64,000 bases of DNA from Verrucomicrobia bacterium LW23 (GTDB lineage: Bacteria; Verrucomicrobiota; Verrucomicrobiia; Methylacidiphilales; UBA1321): NCBI GenBank assembly GCA_003054695.1, contig QAZA01000045.1, positions 941,956 to 1,005,955 on the forward strand. The letters run 5' to 3'. The first letter of the stretch is position 1. Each line of letters begins with the position of its first letter. Shown in pieces: positions 1 through 8,858 of this stretch. The notes beneath the pieces were generated by a model. That model searched no databases. It saw only the letters and a list, made by a program, of their open reading frames with translations, and was not told the origin of the DNA. The translations under genes and the position numbers were made by a program.

Positions 1-69
1 GAGTTTGTAACGCCTTACGAGTACTACCAGAGCAAGCAGGCCGCCGGCAAAACCGCCGCCGCCAAATAG
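1..69 (+). CDS. C-terminal fragment of an unidentified protein
   Basis: The window opens inside a reading frame that gives 22 residues ending in a Lys/Ala-rich tail (QAAGKTAAAK) before a TAG stop at 67-69. The tail is too short to assign a family. The codons are GC-rich like those of the neighbours, and the strand is the same as that of the carbohydrate-active genes that follow, so it may belong to the same group. That link is only a guess. Confidence 0.4.
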   Translation, partial: EFVTPYEYYQSKQAAGKTAAAK

Positions 70-288
70 CCGTACCGCACGCCCATCGCTATGCTACGTG
101 AACTGACCGACTCCCAGCGCCGCCGGCAGTGCGGCTGCCGCCTGCGCGAAATGGAGCGCCTCACCCATATCCGCCGCGCCCCGCGCCCGGCCAGCACGCC
201 GGAGATCCCCGCCGCGTGCCCGCGCCGCCCGCACTCCGCCTCGGCCACCGGCGCGATTCATCTCTGACCTACCCTGCTGGGGTGCTGG

Positions 289-327
289 CAGGGACATTAG
301 GTGTCCCTGGGACACGTAATGTCCCTG
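289..327. repeat. 39-bp near-perfect palindrome upstream of the heparinase locus
   Basis: The sequence is symmetrical around base 308. The outer arms are CAGGGACATTA / TAATGTCCCTG and the inner arms GTGTCCC / GGGACAC, with one G-G mismatch at 300/316. It lies about 70 bases before the proposed start at 396. It could be an operator, a cruciform or a small mobile repeat. It has no T-run, so it is not an obvious terminator. Confidence 0.7.
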
Positions 328-395
328 TGCTTCATGCCTCGCTTTCGCAGTCTGCTTTATCGCAACCTTTTCCCCAACAAAGCCTTACCACGCCT

Positions 396-1082
396 ATGAT
401 CTCCCTCCCCAAACTGCGCCGCATGGCCGGCATCGGCTCCCTCATGCTTCTTTCCCTTGCCGCGGCCGCCACGCCTGGCATGTGCGAAAATCTTCTGCCC
501 AACGGCGATTTTGAGCAAGGCGAGTTTGGTTGGTATATCTTTGCGCCGCAGGAGGTTAAGGATAACTGTAGCTACGCCCGATCCTCCGACGAGCCGCAGG
601 AAGGCAGCCACTGTGGCAAGCTCAACTCCACCGTCGACGCCCGCTACGCCATTACCAACGGCCCCCGCAACCACGTGTGCAAGCCCGGCGATCGCTACCG
701 CGTGAGCGCCTGGGTTCGCGCCGGCCAGGACTTCGCCACCGGCGCCAAAACCCCCGGCTTCTGCATGCGCGTCTCCCTCTATTCCCAAATGGAGGGCTAC
801 GTTGACAGTAAAGCCGGCCACTTTATGCTGGGCCTGGGCAATAAAGCCTACTTCGGCAAAAGCATCAACCCGCTCGTCCCGGCCGACCCCGTGCCGCCGA
901 CATGGACCAAGCTGGAAGGCATTTTCGAACTCCCAGAAGACGTGCAGAAGGTCGGCGTCGCCATCTTCTCGTGGAACGGCCAGGGCACCCTCTACGTCGA
1001 CGACGTGCAGCTGGAGATTGTCGACAAAAGCTCCACGCTGACGCCGCTTATCGATTCCGACGAAAAAAAAACTGACGGCTGA
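396..1082 (+). CDS. secreted carbohydrate-binding (CBM4/9-like) protein; probable N-terminal part of the following heparinase
   Basis: The 228-residue product starts with a signal peptide (basic MISLPKLRR, then a hydrophobic stretch to about residue 30). A beta-sandwich of carbohydrate-binding type follows: ENLLPNGDFEQGEFGW near the start and TLYVDDVQLEIV near the end are typical CBM4/9 edge motifs. I chose ATG 396 rather than upstream in-frame starts because the signal peptide begins there. The frame ends in EKKTDG-stop, just after nine consecutive A at 1063-1071. The +1 frame stays open from that run straight into the heparinase-like gene. It is therefore probably the N-terminal module of one secreted polysaccharide-degrading enzyme, separated by a homopolymer frameshift. 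Confidence 0.75.
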   Translation: MISLPKLRRMAGIGSLMLLSLAAAATPGMCENLLPNGDFEQGEFGWYIFAPQEVKDNCSYARSSDEPQEGSHCGKLNSTVDARYAITNGPRNHVCKPGDRYRVSAWVRAGQDFATGAKTPGFCMRVSLYSQMEGYVDSKAGHFMLGLGNKAYFGKSINPLVPADPVPPTWTKLEGIFELPEDVQKVGVAIFSWNGQGTLYVDDVQLEIVDKSSTLTPLIDSDEKKTDG

Positions 1083-1212
1083 CGCCCCCTCCACCGCTGC
1101 TAAAGCCAAAGGCAAACCCCGCAGCGGCGGCAATAATCCGTATCCGGACGTAGCGCCCACCCCCACTACCGACGCCGAACTGCTGGCCGCGCTGGACCCC
1201 GCCGCCACAGCT

Positions 1213-3576
1213 TTGCCCGCGGAGCAAGTAGCTGATATCGAAAAGGTTAAGGCCGCGCTCCTGGCCCGCCACCGCTCCGGCGCGCTGGGCGGCAAGTGGA
1301 AGATCAACCCCGGCGACCAGCCCGCCACAGCCGAAGCCGCCACCGACGAGGCCGGCGACAAAGCGTGCGCCCACATCATTCACGATACCTACATCTTCCC
1401 CGACCCCGTTAACATGGGCGCGGACTTTGACTGGGAGCTGAACCCCCGCAAGGAGGGCGACCCCGCCTACACGGAGGAGTGGACGTCCTGCAGCGTCAGC
1501 CGCATGAATTTCTGGCCCACGCTGGGCAAAGCCTACTGGCGCACGCGCAACGAGAAGTACGCGCAGGAGTGGATCTGGCAGATGCGCGACTTTGCGAAGG
1601 ATCAGCCCGTGGTTGTCCAAGTCTCTCAGTACGATACACTTCTGTGGCGCTCGCTCGACGCAGCCATCCGCATGGCAGGCACCTGGCCCAACGCCTACGC
1701 GCAGTTCCTCCACAGCCCCAGCTTTACGGCGGATGACCACTGGGTTTACCTCAAACTCGTCCACGACCACGCGCGACGCCTTGTCTATGCGCTCAATCAT
1801 CGCCCCGAACGCAGCGGCAACTGGGTCTCCGCTGAGTGCCACGGCCTTTTCACCATCGCCGTCATGTTCCCGGAGTTTCGCGAAGCCGCCGCCTGGCGCG
1901 ACATGGCGCTGAGCCGCATGACAAGCGAACTCGTCCGCATGGTTCCGCCCGACGGCTTTCAGGCCGAGCTGACGCCCAGCTACCATTACGGCACGGCCGC
2001 CAGCTACTTCGACTTCTTTAAGTTGGCCCGCGACAACAACATAGCGACGCCGAAGGAGCTCACAGACATCATGCTGGCCATGTACCGCGCGCCGATCCTC
2101 GTCATGGATCAGCGCGGCATTCTCGTCGACACCAACGACTCCAACCCAAGCAACGCCCGCAAGCAATCGCGCCGCGGCCTGGAGCTCTTCCCCGACGACC
2201 CGCTGCTGAAATGGGCCGCCACCGACGGCAAAGAAGGCACCCCCGCCCCGCTGAGCGGATGCCTCCCCTACGCAGGCTTCTACGCCATGCGCAGCGGCTG
2301 GCAGCCCAACGAGGCGTTCCTCTTTTTCCGCGCGGGCCCCACCGGCCACGCGCACGAGAACGAGGATATGCTGCAAGTTGTCATGCGCGCCTGGAACCGC
2401 ACGCTCATCTTCGACCCCGGCAACTACACGTACGACCGCAGCGACTGGCGCCGCTACACACAAGGAACCGCCTCGCACAACACAATCATCATCAACGGCT
2501 TATGGCAGCATCGCGGCCTGAGCAAGGTGCCCGTCACCACCCCTGTCGATAACCCCTGGCACACGACGCCCCTGGCCGACTACGTGGCAGGTACGTATGA
2601 CGCTGGCTATCAACAATCTGTGCATAATCCCAACCGCGAGTACTACCCCCAGAAGTGGGTGGGCCCCGTGGACAAAAGCGTCTCACACACGCGCCGCGTT
2701 CTCTTTCTCAAGCCCTTCTATGCGTTGGTGTTAGATAACATCGACGGCACCGGGCGCCATGTTATCGATGCGCACTTCCATCTCGACAGCCCCGCCGCCG
2801 CGCTGGACGACGCCACCCAGTCCGTACGCAGCAAGAACGCCGAGGGCGATGCGCAGTTTCTGCTGATGCCGCTCCAACGCGACAATCTGCAAACACAAAT
2901 CATTCAGGGCCAAAAGGATCCGCTTCTCGGATGGATGCCCAAAGGCCAGCGCCCCATCCCCACGGTACGCTTCCGCAAGGAGCAGGAGGCACCCGCGCAA
3001 CTGGCCACCCTGCTTTGTCCCTTCCGCGGTGTAGCGCCGCTCATCATGTTTGCGCCGCTGCCCGTAAAAGATAGCAACGGCAATATCTTACTGCAGGGAA
3101 GCTCGGGCTCAGGCCCGGGAGGCGCTGGCGGCAAGGTATGGTCCACAGCGTTTACCTCGCCCCACGAGGCTGCGGAAATTATTGTGGCTGCAACAACGCC
3201 GGGCACTAACAGGGCCGCGCCCGTCGCCTTCGCCTACAATTCCGCACTGCACGCAACCCCCGTAAGCGCGAACGCCGCCGGCCTGGTGTCGCGTAGATTC
3301 TCTGACGCAAAGCAGGTCTTGACAATGGTTTGGGATTGCACGACCTTCTCCGCGGGCGGCCTCTCCATCACCACAAAGGTTCCGGCAACGCTCATGCTTG
3401 CCCAGGATGCCGACGGCTCCGTGACGGTGCTGAATGCCGCCGGCCAACAGTTGGAAATAGTTGTTGCGCAACCCTTTGCACTAAATGTAACCCTGCCCCA
3501 GGGACAATGGATGTCCCTCGCCAAAACCGGCCCTGCCCCCGCGCCGGCCCCCTCCATGCCGCGCCTTTCGGACTAA
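1213..3576 (+). CDS. heparinase II/III-like (alginate-lyase type) polysaccharide lyase
   Basis: This 787-residue product has the two-part architecture of heparinase II/III-type lyases. An alpha/alpha-toroid comes first (NWVSAECHGLFT, PPDGFQAELTPSYHYG at about residues 200-275). A beta-sandwich follows, with the hallmark GHAHENEDML and TASHNTIIING stretches at about 378-430. The substrate is probably an acidic polysaccharide such as a uronate polymer, which I cannot specify. The only start in this frame is TTG 1213, without a visible ribosome-binding site. The same frame is open back to the A9 run at 1063-1071 and encodes a plausible linker there, so the protein is probably translated from 396 through a frameshift. 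It has no signal peptide of its own, which supports that reading. Confidence 0.8.
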   Translation: MPAEQVADIEKVKAALLARHRSGALGGKWKINPGDQPATAEAATDEAGDKACAHIIHDTYIFPDPVNMGADFDWELNPRKEGDPAYTEEWTSCSVSRMNFWPTLGKAYWRTRNEKYAQEWIWQMRDFAKDQPVVVQVSQYDTLLWRSLDAAIRMAGTWPNAYAQFLHSPSFTADDHWVYLKLVHDHARRLVYALNHRPERSGNWVSAECHGLFTIAVMFPEFREAAAWRDMALSRMTSELVRMVPPDGFQAELTPSYHYGTAASYFDFFKLARDNNIATPKELTDIMLAMYRAPILVMDQRGILVDTNDSNPSNARKQSRRGLELFPDDPLLKWAATDGKEGTPAPLSGCLPYAGFYAMRSGWQPNEAFLFFRAGPTGHAHENEDMLQVVMRAWNRTLIFDPGNYTYDRSDWRRYTQGTASHNTIIINGLWQHRGLSKVPVTTPVDNPWHTTPLADYVAGTYDAGYQQSVHNPNREYYPQKWVGPVDKSVSHTRRVLFLKPFYALVLDNIDGTGRHVIDAHFHLDSPAAALDDATQSVRSKNAEGDAQFLLMPLQRDNLQTQIIQGQKDPLLGWMPKGQRPIPTVRFRKEQEAPAQLATLLCPFRGVAPLIMFAPLPVKDSNGNILLQGSSGSGPGGAGGKVWSTAFTSPHEAAEIIVAATTPGTNRAAPVAFAYNSALHATPVSANAAGLVSRRFSDAKQVLTMVWDCTTFSAGGLSITTKVPATLMLAQDADGSVTVLNAAGQQLEIVVAQPFALNVTLPQGQWMSLAKTGPAPAPAPSMPRLSD

Positions 3577-3637
3577 GCGAATCGCCCCACGGCTTGCGCA
3601 ATGCCCCACGGTTGCGCTACACTGGGCGGCGCTCCGC

Positions 3638-5080
3638 ATGTCCTCCCCCCGCATCCTCCTCATCGAAGACGACGCCGTGCTGGCGCGCACCCTGGCCCAG
3701 GTGCTGCGCGACGACGAGTACGACGTGACCGTAACCGAACGCGGCGACGACGGCGTGCGCGAAGGCCAGGCGGGCGCCTTCGACGCCGTGCTGACCGACC
3801 TGCGCCTGCCCGGCCTCAGCGGCCTGGACGTGGTGCGCGAGTTGCACGCCCACGCGCCGCGCCTGCCCATCATCCTGATGACCGCGCACGGCACCACCGA
3901 AACGGCCATCGAGGCCATGAAACTGGGCGCCTTCGATTACCTGCTCAAACCGTTCGAAATGCCTGAGCTGCTGGACCTTGTGCAAAAGGCCGTCGCCGAC
4001 ACCCGCACCGCCGCGCGCGATGGAACCGGCCCTGGAGCCGGAGCCGCTCCGCAGAGCATTGTCGGCCGCAGCAAAGCCATGCAGGAAGTTTATAAGCAGC
4101 TCGGCCGCGTCGCCGCCACCCCCGTTTCCGTACTGGTGCGGGGCGAGACCGGGACAGGTAAGGAGCTGGTAGCCAGGGCTTTACATCAGCACAGCGCCCG
4201 GTCGCGGGAGCCGTTCATCGCCGTCAACTGCGCGGCGATCCCCGAGGCCCTGCTGGAGAGCGAGCTATTTGGCCACGAGAAGGGCGCATTTACCGGCGCC
4301 GACGCCCGGCGTGTCGGCCGGTTTGAGCAGGCGCATCGCGGCACCATTTTCCTCGACGAAATCGGCGACATGAGCCCGAGCACACAAGCAAAACTGCTGC
4401 GCGTGTTGCAGGGCAAAACCATCCAGCGCATCGGCTCCAAGGAGACGATTCCTGTCGATGTACGCGTCGTCGCCGCCACGCATCGCGACCTCGAGGAGGC
4501 TATCGTCGACAAGTCGTTTCGCGAGGATCTGTACTACCGGCTCAGCGGCGTTACCCTGCAGTTGCCGCCCCTGCGCCATCGGCAGGAGGATATTCCGCTG
4601 CTCGTCGATCACATCCTGCGCGTAGGCGCCGAAACACTGGGCATTCCCAGCCCGCGCATCCTGCCGGAGGCGGTGGATCTGCTGGTGCGCCAGCCGTGGC
4701 CGGGCAACGTGCGGCAATTGGAAAACGTTGTGCGGCAGGCGCTTATCATGGCTCGCCACAGCGCTATAACCCCCGCGCACGTGCAAACGTGCCTTGCGCC
4801 GGCGGATCCCGCCGAAGCTTCGCCGTCCGCGCAAAGCATGTCCGCCTTTGTGGGGGCGCTGCTTGCCGAGGCGCAGTCCGGCGCGAGCGAAAACGCGCAC
4901 GCGCGCGCCATCCATGCCGTTGAGCGGGAACTGGTTGGACAAGCTATCCAGCTCTCGCAGGGCAACCAGGCCAAAGCGGCGCGTTGGTTAGGCATCACCC
5001 GCTATACTTTGCGAGAGAAATTGCTGTTCCACGGACTGTTTCCGGAGAGTGCGGGCGCGGAAAATGCTGCACCGCAATAA
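3638..5080 (+). CDS. sigma-54-dependent response regulator, NtrC family
   Basis: This 480-residue protein has three modules. The receiver domain (1-120) has acidic D11/D12, phospho-acceptor D54 and K104. The AAA+ domain (about 140-375) has Walker A GETGTGKE at 169-176, the sigma-54-contacting GAFTGA loop at 216-221 and Walker B LDEIGD at 239-244. The C-terminal Fis-type helix-turn-helix (about 430-465) includes KAARWLGITRYTLREKL. It should activate RNA polymerase carrying sigma-54 when phosphorylated. No histidine kinase is adjacent, so its partner is elsewhere. It starts 61 bases after the lyase gene on the same strand and could be co-transcribed with it. The targets are unknown. Confidence 0.95.
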   Translation: MSSPRILLIEDDAVLARTLAQVLRDDEYDVTVTERGDDGVREGQAGAFDAVLTDLRLPGLSGLDVVRELHAHAPRLPIILMTAHGTTETAIEAMKLGAFDYLLKPFEMPELLDLVQKAVADTRTAARDGTGPGAGAAPQSIVGRSKAMQEVYKQLGRVAATPVSVLVRGETGTGKELVARALHQHSARSREPFIAVNCAAIPEALLESELFGHEKGAFTGADARRVGRFEQAHRGTIFLDEIGDMSPSTQAKLLRVLQGKTIQRIGSKETIPVDVRVVAATHRDLEEAIVDKSFREDLYYRLSGVTLQLPPLRHRQEDIPLLVDHILRVGAETLGIPSPRILPEAVDLLVRQPWPGNVRQLENVVRQALIMARHSAITPAHVQTCLAPADPAEASPSAQSMSAFVGALLAEAQSGASENAHARAIHAVERELVGQAIQLSQGNQAKAARWLGITRYTLREKLLFHGLFPESAGAENAAPQ

Positions 5081-5106
5081 GTTGCGGCGCGCGCTGCGCG
5101 ATGATC

Positions 5107-5523
5107 TCAGGCCTTTTGGGGCGCGACGACGGGGGCTCGCTCGATCTTCTTCACGTGCGTCCAGTCCAAAGCGCCCTTTTTGAGCACGTACAGGTAGCCA
5201 ACGAAGAGGATGCCGATGAAAGAGAACATCGAGACAACAATAGTCAATCCGTACTGCAGCTGCTCCTTAAACACGACGGCCCAGGTGTACATAAACACCA
5301 CTTCGATATCGAACAGGATGAACAGCATCGCCACCATGTAAAACTTGACCGAAAAGCGAGGCTGTGTCGGGCCGATCGGGTCCTTTCCGCACTCGTAGGC
5401 GATGTGTTTGGCCGCAGAGTCGCGCCCGCGCTTGCCCAGGGCCTGCGCCGCCGCAAGAGAGCCCACTGCAAACCCAATAGCTACAATGAGTTGGAGAAGA
5501 ACCGGGAGGTAATCGGCGTTCAT
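5107..5523 (-). CDS. nuoA: NADH-quinone oxidoreductase subunit A
   Basis: The 138-residue product has three membrane helices in the order expected for NuoA, a membrane-arm subunit of respiratory complex I. The loop after helix 1 carries the conserved YECGKDPIG segment, followed by RFSVKFYMVAMLFILFDIEVVF, the family signature around the conserved Phe-Asp-Ile-Glu. The length matches the family. The gene stands alone: the neighbour downstream is a convergent regulator and the neighbour upstream is divergent, with no nuoB or other nuo gene in the window. A second complete nuo operon or a dispersed complex I set would explain this. Confidence 0.93.
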   Translation of the reverse strand: MNADYLPVLLQLIVAIGFAVGSLAAAQALGKRGRDSAAKHIAYECGKDPIGPTQPRFSVKFYMVAMLFILFDIEVVFMYTWAVVFKEQLQYGLTIVVSMFSFIGILFVGYLYVLKKGALDWTHVKKIERAPVVAPQKA

Positions 5524-5746
5524 GTCTACGTGCAGACTAGCGCAAGTGCCGCGGCCTGTGAAGCGATATTCCGCGTTCGCGTTGGCTCTGGCCCCGCAGC
5601 AAGCATTTTTTCACTGGCAAGCGGGGGGAAAGTAGATTACTCCTTTACGTCTGCTTTTTGCCGCAAAGCGCTCGCCGGGCGGCACGTGGCAGTCTTACGA
5701 ACCCAGGCAAACACGCCATAACCTCCTGTCAACAAACAACATCCCT

Positions 5747-6052
5747 ATGGAAGAGCTCTTCAGATCGCCCGTGGGCCGCCTTCGCATTATCTCGGTGCTC
5801 GAGGGTATTTCCCTCCTGCTCCTCGTCGGCGTGGCCATGCCGCTTAAATATGGTTTGGGTATCAAGATCGCGGTGACGATCGCGGGCGCTGTGCACGGGG
5901 GGCTTTTCCTCCTGTTTCTGGCAGCGCTTTTTATGGCGGCCGAGTCCCGTAAGTGGGGCTGGGGATTTATCGGCGGCGCCTTTCTGTCGTGCCTGTTGCC
6001 TTTTGGTTTCTTTTGGCTCGAAGGGCACTTGCGTCGCGATCAAAACGCTTAA
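5747..6052 (+). CDS. DUF3817-family small membrane protein
   Basis: The 101-residue product has three hydrophobic segments and the DUF3817 pattern. The N-terminal [17 protein letters not shown] is followed by a central [12 protein letters not shown] with a conserved His, then [18 protein letters not shown]. The function of the family is unknown. It is predicted to sit in the inner membrane. Its last four bases overlap the end of the convergent YnfA-like gene. Confidence 0.8.
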   Translation: MEELFRSPVGRLRIISVLEGISLLLLVGVAMPLKYGLGIKIAVTIAGAVHGGLFLLFLAALFMAAESRKWGWGFIGGAFLSCLLPFGFFWLEGHLRRDQNA

Positions 6053-6369
6053 CGTGGCGGCAGGAGGATGATGGCGGCGCCGATGATGCACAACGTGGCG
6101 CCGAGGATATCCCAGCGATCGGGTAAACCCTTTTCCACCAGCCACATCCACAGCAGGGATGCCACGATGTAGATGCCGCCGTATGCAGCGTAGGCGCGGC
6201 CTGCCAGGGCCGCGTCCACACGTGTTAACAACCACGCGAACGCCGCCAGGCTCAGCACCCCCGGCACAAGCCATAAGATGCTGCGGCCCAGGCGTATCCA
6301 CATCCAGAATGTAAAGCAGCCGGCGATTTCGGCGACAGCGGCAAGGGCGTAGATAACAAAAGGCATCAC
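6049..6369 (-). CDS. YnfA/UPF0060-family membrane protein
   Basis: The 106-residue product has four predicted membrane helices and matches the YnfA family in length and key stretches ([38 protein letters not shown]). The family resembles small multidrug-resistance transporters, but its substrate is not settled. It overlaps the upstream nucleotidyltransferase gene by four bases (ATG inside that gene's end), so the two are probably translationally coupled. Confidence 0.88.
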   Translation of the reverse strand: MMPFVIYALAAVAEIAGCFTFWMWIRLGRSILWLVPGVLSLAAFAWLLTRVDAALAGRAYAAYGGIYIVASLLWMWLVEKGLPDRWDILGATLCIIGAAIILLPPR

Positions 6370-7190
6370 GGCGTTGCATCAGGCATTGTTTGCAGACGCG
6401 GTGTCAACCCGTTCAGGCGAATTCTTATGAGGATGTCATTTACAGCCACCCGCACGTCTGGTGCCGGTGCTTCGGGGAGAAAACTGCATTCGGAGCTTGC
6501 CTCCAGCTCGCCCATCAGGCGCTCGAACTCGCTCTGGTGGAACGAGATGGATTCCACAAGCGGTTCTTTTTCCCGGCCGGAGGTTTTGCACTCGATAAGG
6601 CCCGGTATGTAGGGCAGGCGGTACACCTCGTTAAGCTTAAGGAGGTTGGTTTCGAGCAGGCCGGTGCGCATGAGGTAGATGCCGGTAAGCAACACGCGGT
6701 AAACATAAAGCAACGGCTTTACGCGGGGAACCGGCTCCTTGAGAAGCAGCTTCCACTGGGTGTGGGCAAAACCTTTGTAATGGTGGGCGTGATTCTTTGT
6801 AACCAGCCGGGGCGCAAGCTGTTGCAGCTCCTCGTGCTCCGCGCTTGTGCGGACAATGAGGGGGGACATGAGCTGCTCCAGCACGTAGCCGTTTTTCTGT
6901 AGCAGCATGCCGAAGAATTTGTGGATGTCGTGGGTAACGATGTCCATTTCCAGCCCTTCAATCACGCTGGAATTCTCGAGCGTTTTGTCGCTAACCTCCA
7001 GGGCCACAATATCTTGCAGGGGGAGGATGTGGGCACCGCGCAGATCGACATCCGAATCGGGCGACGGAAAGCCGTACAAGTGTGCGCCACTTATGGACGC
7101 GAACAGAAGCGGGTAGCGGTGCGCCTCCACAATGCGTTGCAGCCGAGGATCGGACGCGGGGTTGGGGGTGGGTGCAGTGCCGGCGGTCAT
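6366..7190 (-). CDS. YcgL/COG3541-type predicted nucleotidyltransferase
   Basis: This 274-residue protein belongs to the polymerase-beta nucleotidyltransferase superfamily. Near residues 30-50 it has [20 protein letters not shown], which combines the glycine/serine loop with an intact DSDVD acidic pair for metal binding. The remaining helical part ([46 protein letters not shown]) fits the YcgL-like group. The substrate is unknown. I chose the ATG at 7190 because the upstream in-frame residues look like non-coding translation. It is followed directly by the YnfA-like gene. Confidence 0.8.
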   Translation of the reverse strand: MTAGTAPTPNPASDPRLQRIVEAHRYPLLFASISGAHLYGFPSPDSDVDLRGAHILPLQDIVALEVSDKTLENSSVIEGLEMDIVTHDIHKFFGMLLQKNGYVLEQLMSPLIVRTSAEHEELQQLAPRLVTKNHAHHYKGFAHTQWKLLLKEPVPRVKPLLYVYRVLLTGIYLMRTGLLETNLLKLNEVYRLPYIPGLIECKTSGREKEPLVESISFHQSEFERLMGELEASSECSFLPEAPAPDVRVAVNDILIRIRLNGLTPRLQTMPDATP

Positions 7191-7334
7191 GGCAAGAGCC
7201 TGCCACATTCCCCGCAGGCTTGCCATTGCAAAGCAAAACCCCGGCTCGGTGAGGCGTAGAGATACGCCCGTACCGGCCGGGGCTGATGCTGTGCACGCAT
7301 GGCTGCGCGTGCACAAGTTGCTTATACTGAGGTG

Positions 7335-7721
7335 TTAGCCTTCGATCGTGATGTGGCGCGGCTTGGCGGCCTCCGCCTTGGGAAGGGTGACGGTGAGCAC
7401 GCCGTTGCGCAGTTCCGCACGGATGCGGGTGCTGTCGACGCGGTGGTCGAGGCGCAGGGAGATGCGGTAGTCGTTCGGGCGGATTTCGCGGATGAGCGAA
7501 ATGGCGCCTTCGGGGGCCTTCCAGCCCTTGCGGCCGGTGATGACGAGTTGCTGGTCCTGCACGACGGTCTCCAGGGTCTCTTTCGAGACGCCGGGGACGT
7601 TGGCGGTGAGGATGTACGCGTCGGCCGTTTCGTTAAAGTCGTGAGCCGGGCGTACAAAGCGCTCGTGTTGAACGGGTTGAGAGGCTGTGGCGGTGTTGTA
7701 GGGGGTGATGCAGCTGTTCAT
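7335..7721 (-). CDS. Hsp20/alpha-crystallin small heat-shock protein
   Basis: The 128-residue product is mostly an alpha-crystallin domain (about residues 28-128). YILTANVPGVSKETLETVV marks the first strands, and ELRNGVLTVTLPKAEAAKP is the conserved A-x-x-x-N-G-V-L-T-V-x-L-P-K signature near the C-terminus. It should act as an ATP-independent holdase that oligomerises and binds unfolding proteins. It lies 70 bases downstream of a second Hsp20 gene on the same strand, probably in one heat-inducible unit. Confidence 0.95.
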   Translation of the reverse strand: MNSCITPYNTATASQPVQHERFVRPAHDFNETADAYILTANVPGVSKETLETVVQDQQLVITGRKGWKAPEGAISLIREIRPNDYRISLRLDHRVDSTRIRAELRNGVLTVTLPKAEAAKPRHITIEG

Positions 7722-7791
7722 GGGAATAAGTGTTGTGGGGTTGAACGAGTGTCTTAAGATGTTGGGGATAAGCGGGTTAGCATGCTATACG

Positions 7792-8289
7792 TCAGGCAAC
7801 CTCGACGTTGATGGTGCGGGGTTGCGCCTCTTCGCGCTTCGGCACCTCAACGGTAAGGACGCCGTTTTCATACCGGGCCGTAACCTTCTGCCAGTCAACG
7901 TCGTCCGGCAGGGAAAAGCTGCGGCTGAGGAGCTTGCGGGCCTTGGGAGAGGCGGAGGGCTCCTGGGCGGGTTCAGCGCCGTTGGTCGAGACGGTGGTTG
8001 CCTCGGTGGCGGTGGCTTCGTCCACTGCGTTTACCGACAGAATGAGTTGATCCTCAATTACATCCACGCTAATAGCATCGCGGGCGACGCCGGGGAGTTC
8101 GGTGCGGACGACGAGCTTGCCCGCGTCCCGGTAGGCGTCCACGGCGCCAAAATCGGAGTCTGCGGCGGATGACTCGCCGAAGAGGGGGACGCTGGGGAAG
8201 GCGAAGTCGAACAGGCGCTCGATATCGCGTTGGAAGGGGCTGGTCTGGACGCGGAACGGGGAGTAGGAGTAGCGGTGGGTGAGTTTCAT
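7792..8289 (-). CDS. Hsp20/alpha-crystallin small heat-shock protein, longer paralogue
   Basis: The 165-residue product starts at MKLTHRYSYSPF. The N-terminal arm contains DIERLFDFAFPSVPLFGE, typical of class A bacterial Hsp20. The alpha-crystallin domain spans about 50-160, with KLVVRTELPGVARDAISVDV and the signature ENGVLTVEVPKREEAQP. An acidic, Ala/Thr-rich loop at about 85-112 enlarges the domain. I rejected the in-frame ATG at 8355 because its extra residues are unlike the family. It is the promoter-proximal gene of the Hsp20 pair. I saw no clear CIRCE element upstream. Confidence 0.93.
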   Translation of the reverse strand: MKLTHRYSYSPFRVQTSPFQRDIERLFDFAFPSVPLFGESSAADSDFGAVDAYRDAGKLVVRTELPGVARDAISVDVIEDQLILSVNAVDEATATEATTVSTNGAEPAQEPSASPKARKLLSRSFSLPDDVDWQKVTARYENGVLTVEVPKREEAQPRTINVEVA

Positions 8290-8858
8290 GGTGTTTTGGT
8301 TGGTAAAGTGGTTTTGGCGGATGCCGGGCACTTCAGCTACTGCAACCGGCGCCATCTCTATCTACTGCAAGAGGAATGCCATCCCGAACAAGAGTGGCGC
8401 GATGGTATGATAAAATGTTGGTAGTGAACGGTATACGTGTGTTTGAGTGCCGCCTGGAAGTTCCCCTCATCCTGGCGACGGGCGAAAAATTGTCACAGCA
8501 GAAAGCGCCAAAATGACGCATCGGCTATACCTTCGATGGATGGCGTCAATATGACCCAAATCTGTCGTGGAGTCGGTTTCAGCCCAATGCCAGACCGGGT
8601 TTGGGCCGACTTAGAGGCGTGATTGGTCGGAAAGTTGCAGAGGGCGTGCGTAACGTGCTTTGCATATGCAGGTTAGCGAGTTTCCCCAGGCTAAATGTTT
8701 AGCGATGCTGTGTGTATTGTGTATTGCTGGGCAATTGACTTGAGGTGCGCGATGCTTCATTCATCGAACTCTCGCCCGGCACCGGCACGCCCTGGTATCG
8801 CAGGGCTCCATTTGAATGGTAACGCGTTGTTGGGGAGGGGGTTCTGCTTGCTCTTGCA
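8290..8858. other. divergent intergenic region, no gene recognised
   Basis: This 570-base spacer lies between the minus-strand Hsp20 pair and the plus-strand glycosidase, so it should contain both promoters. It is less GC-rich than the flanking genes. I saw no convincing CIRCE inverted repeat, sigma-32-like box, RNA gene or conserved reading frame. Confidence 0.5.

Noticed and set aside
3500-3518. AGGGACA-TGTCCCT inverted repeat inside the end of the lyase gene
   Set aside because: It is short and fully explained by coding sequence; its resemblance to the 289-327 palindrome may be chance, so I did not list it as a feature.
8290-8460. Possible CIRCE or sigma-32-like heat-shock element upstream of the Hsp20 genes
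   Set aside because: GAGTGC-like words are present but not in the required inverted-repeat arrangement, and no -35/-10 pair of heat-shock type could be supported.
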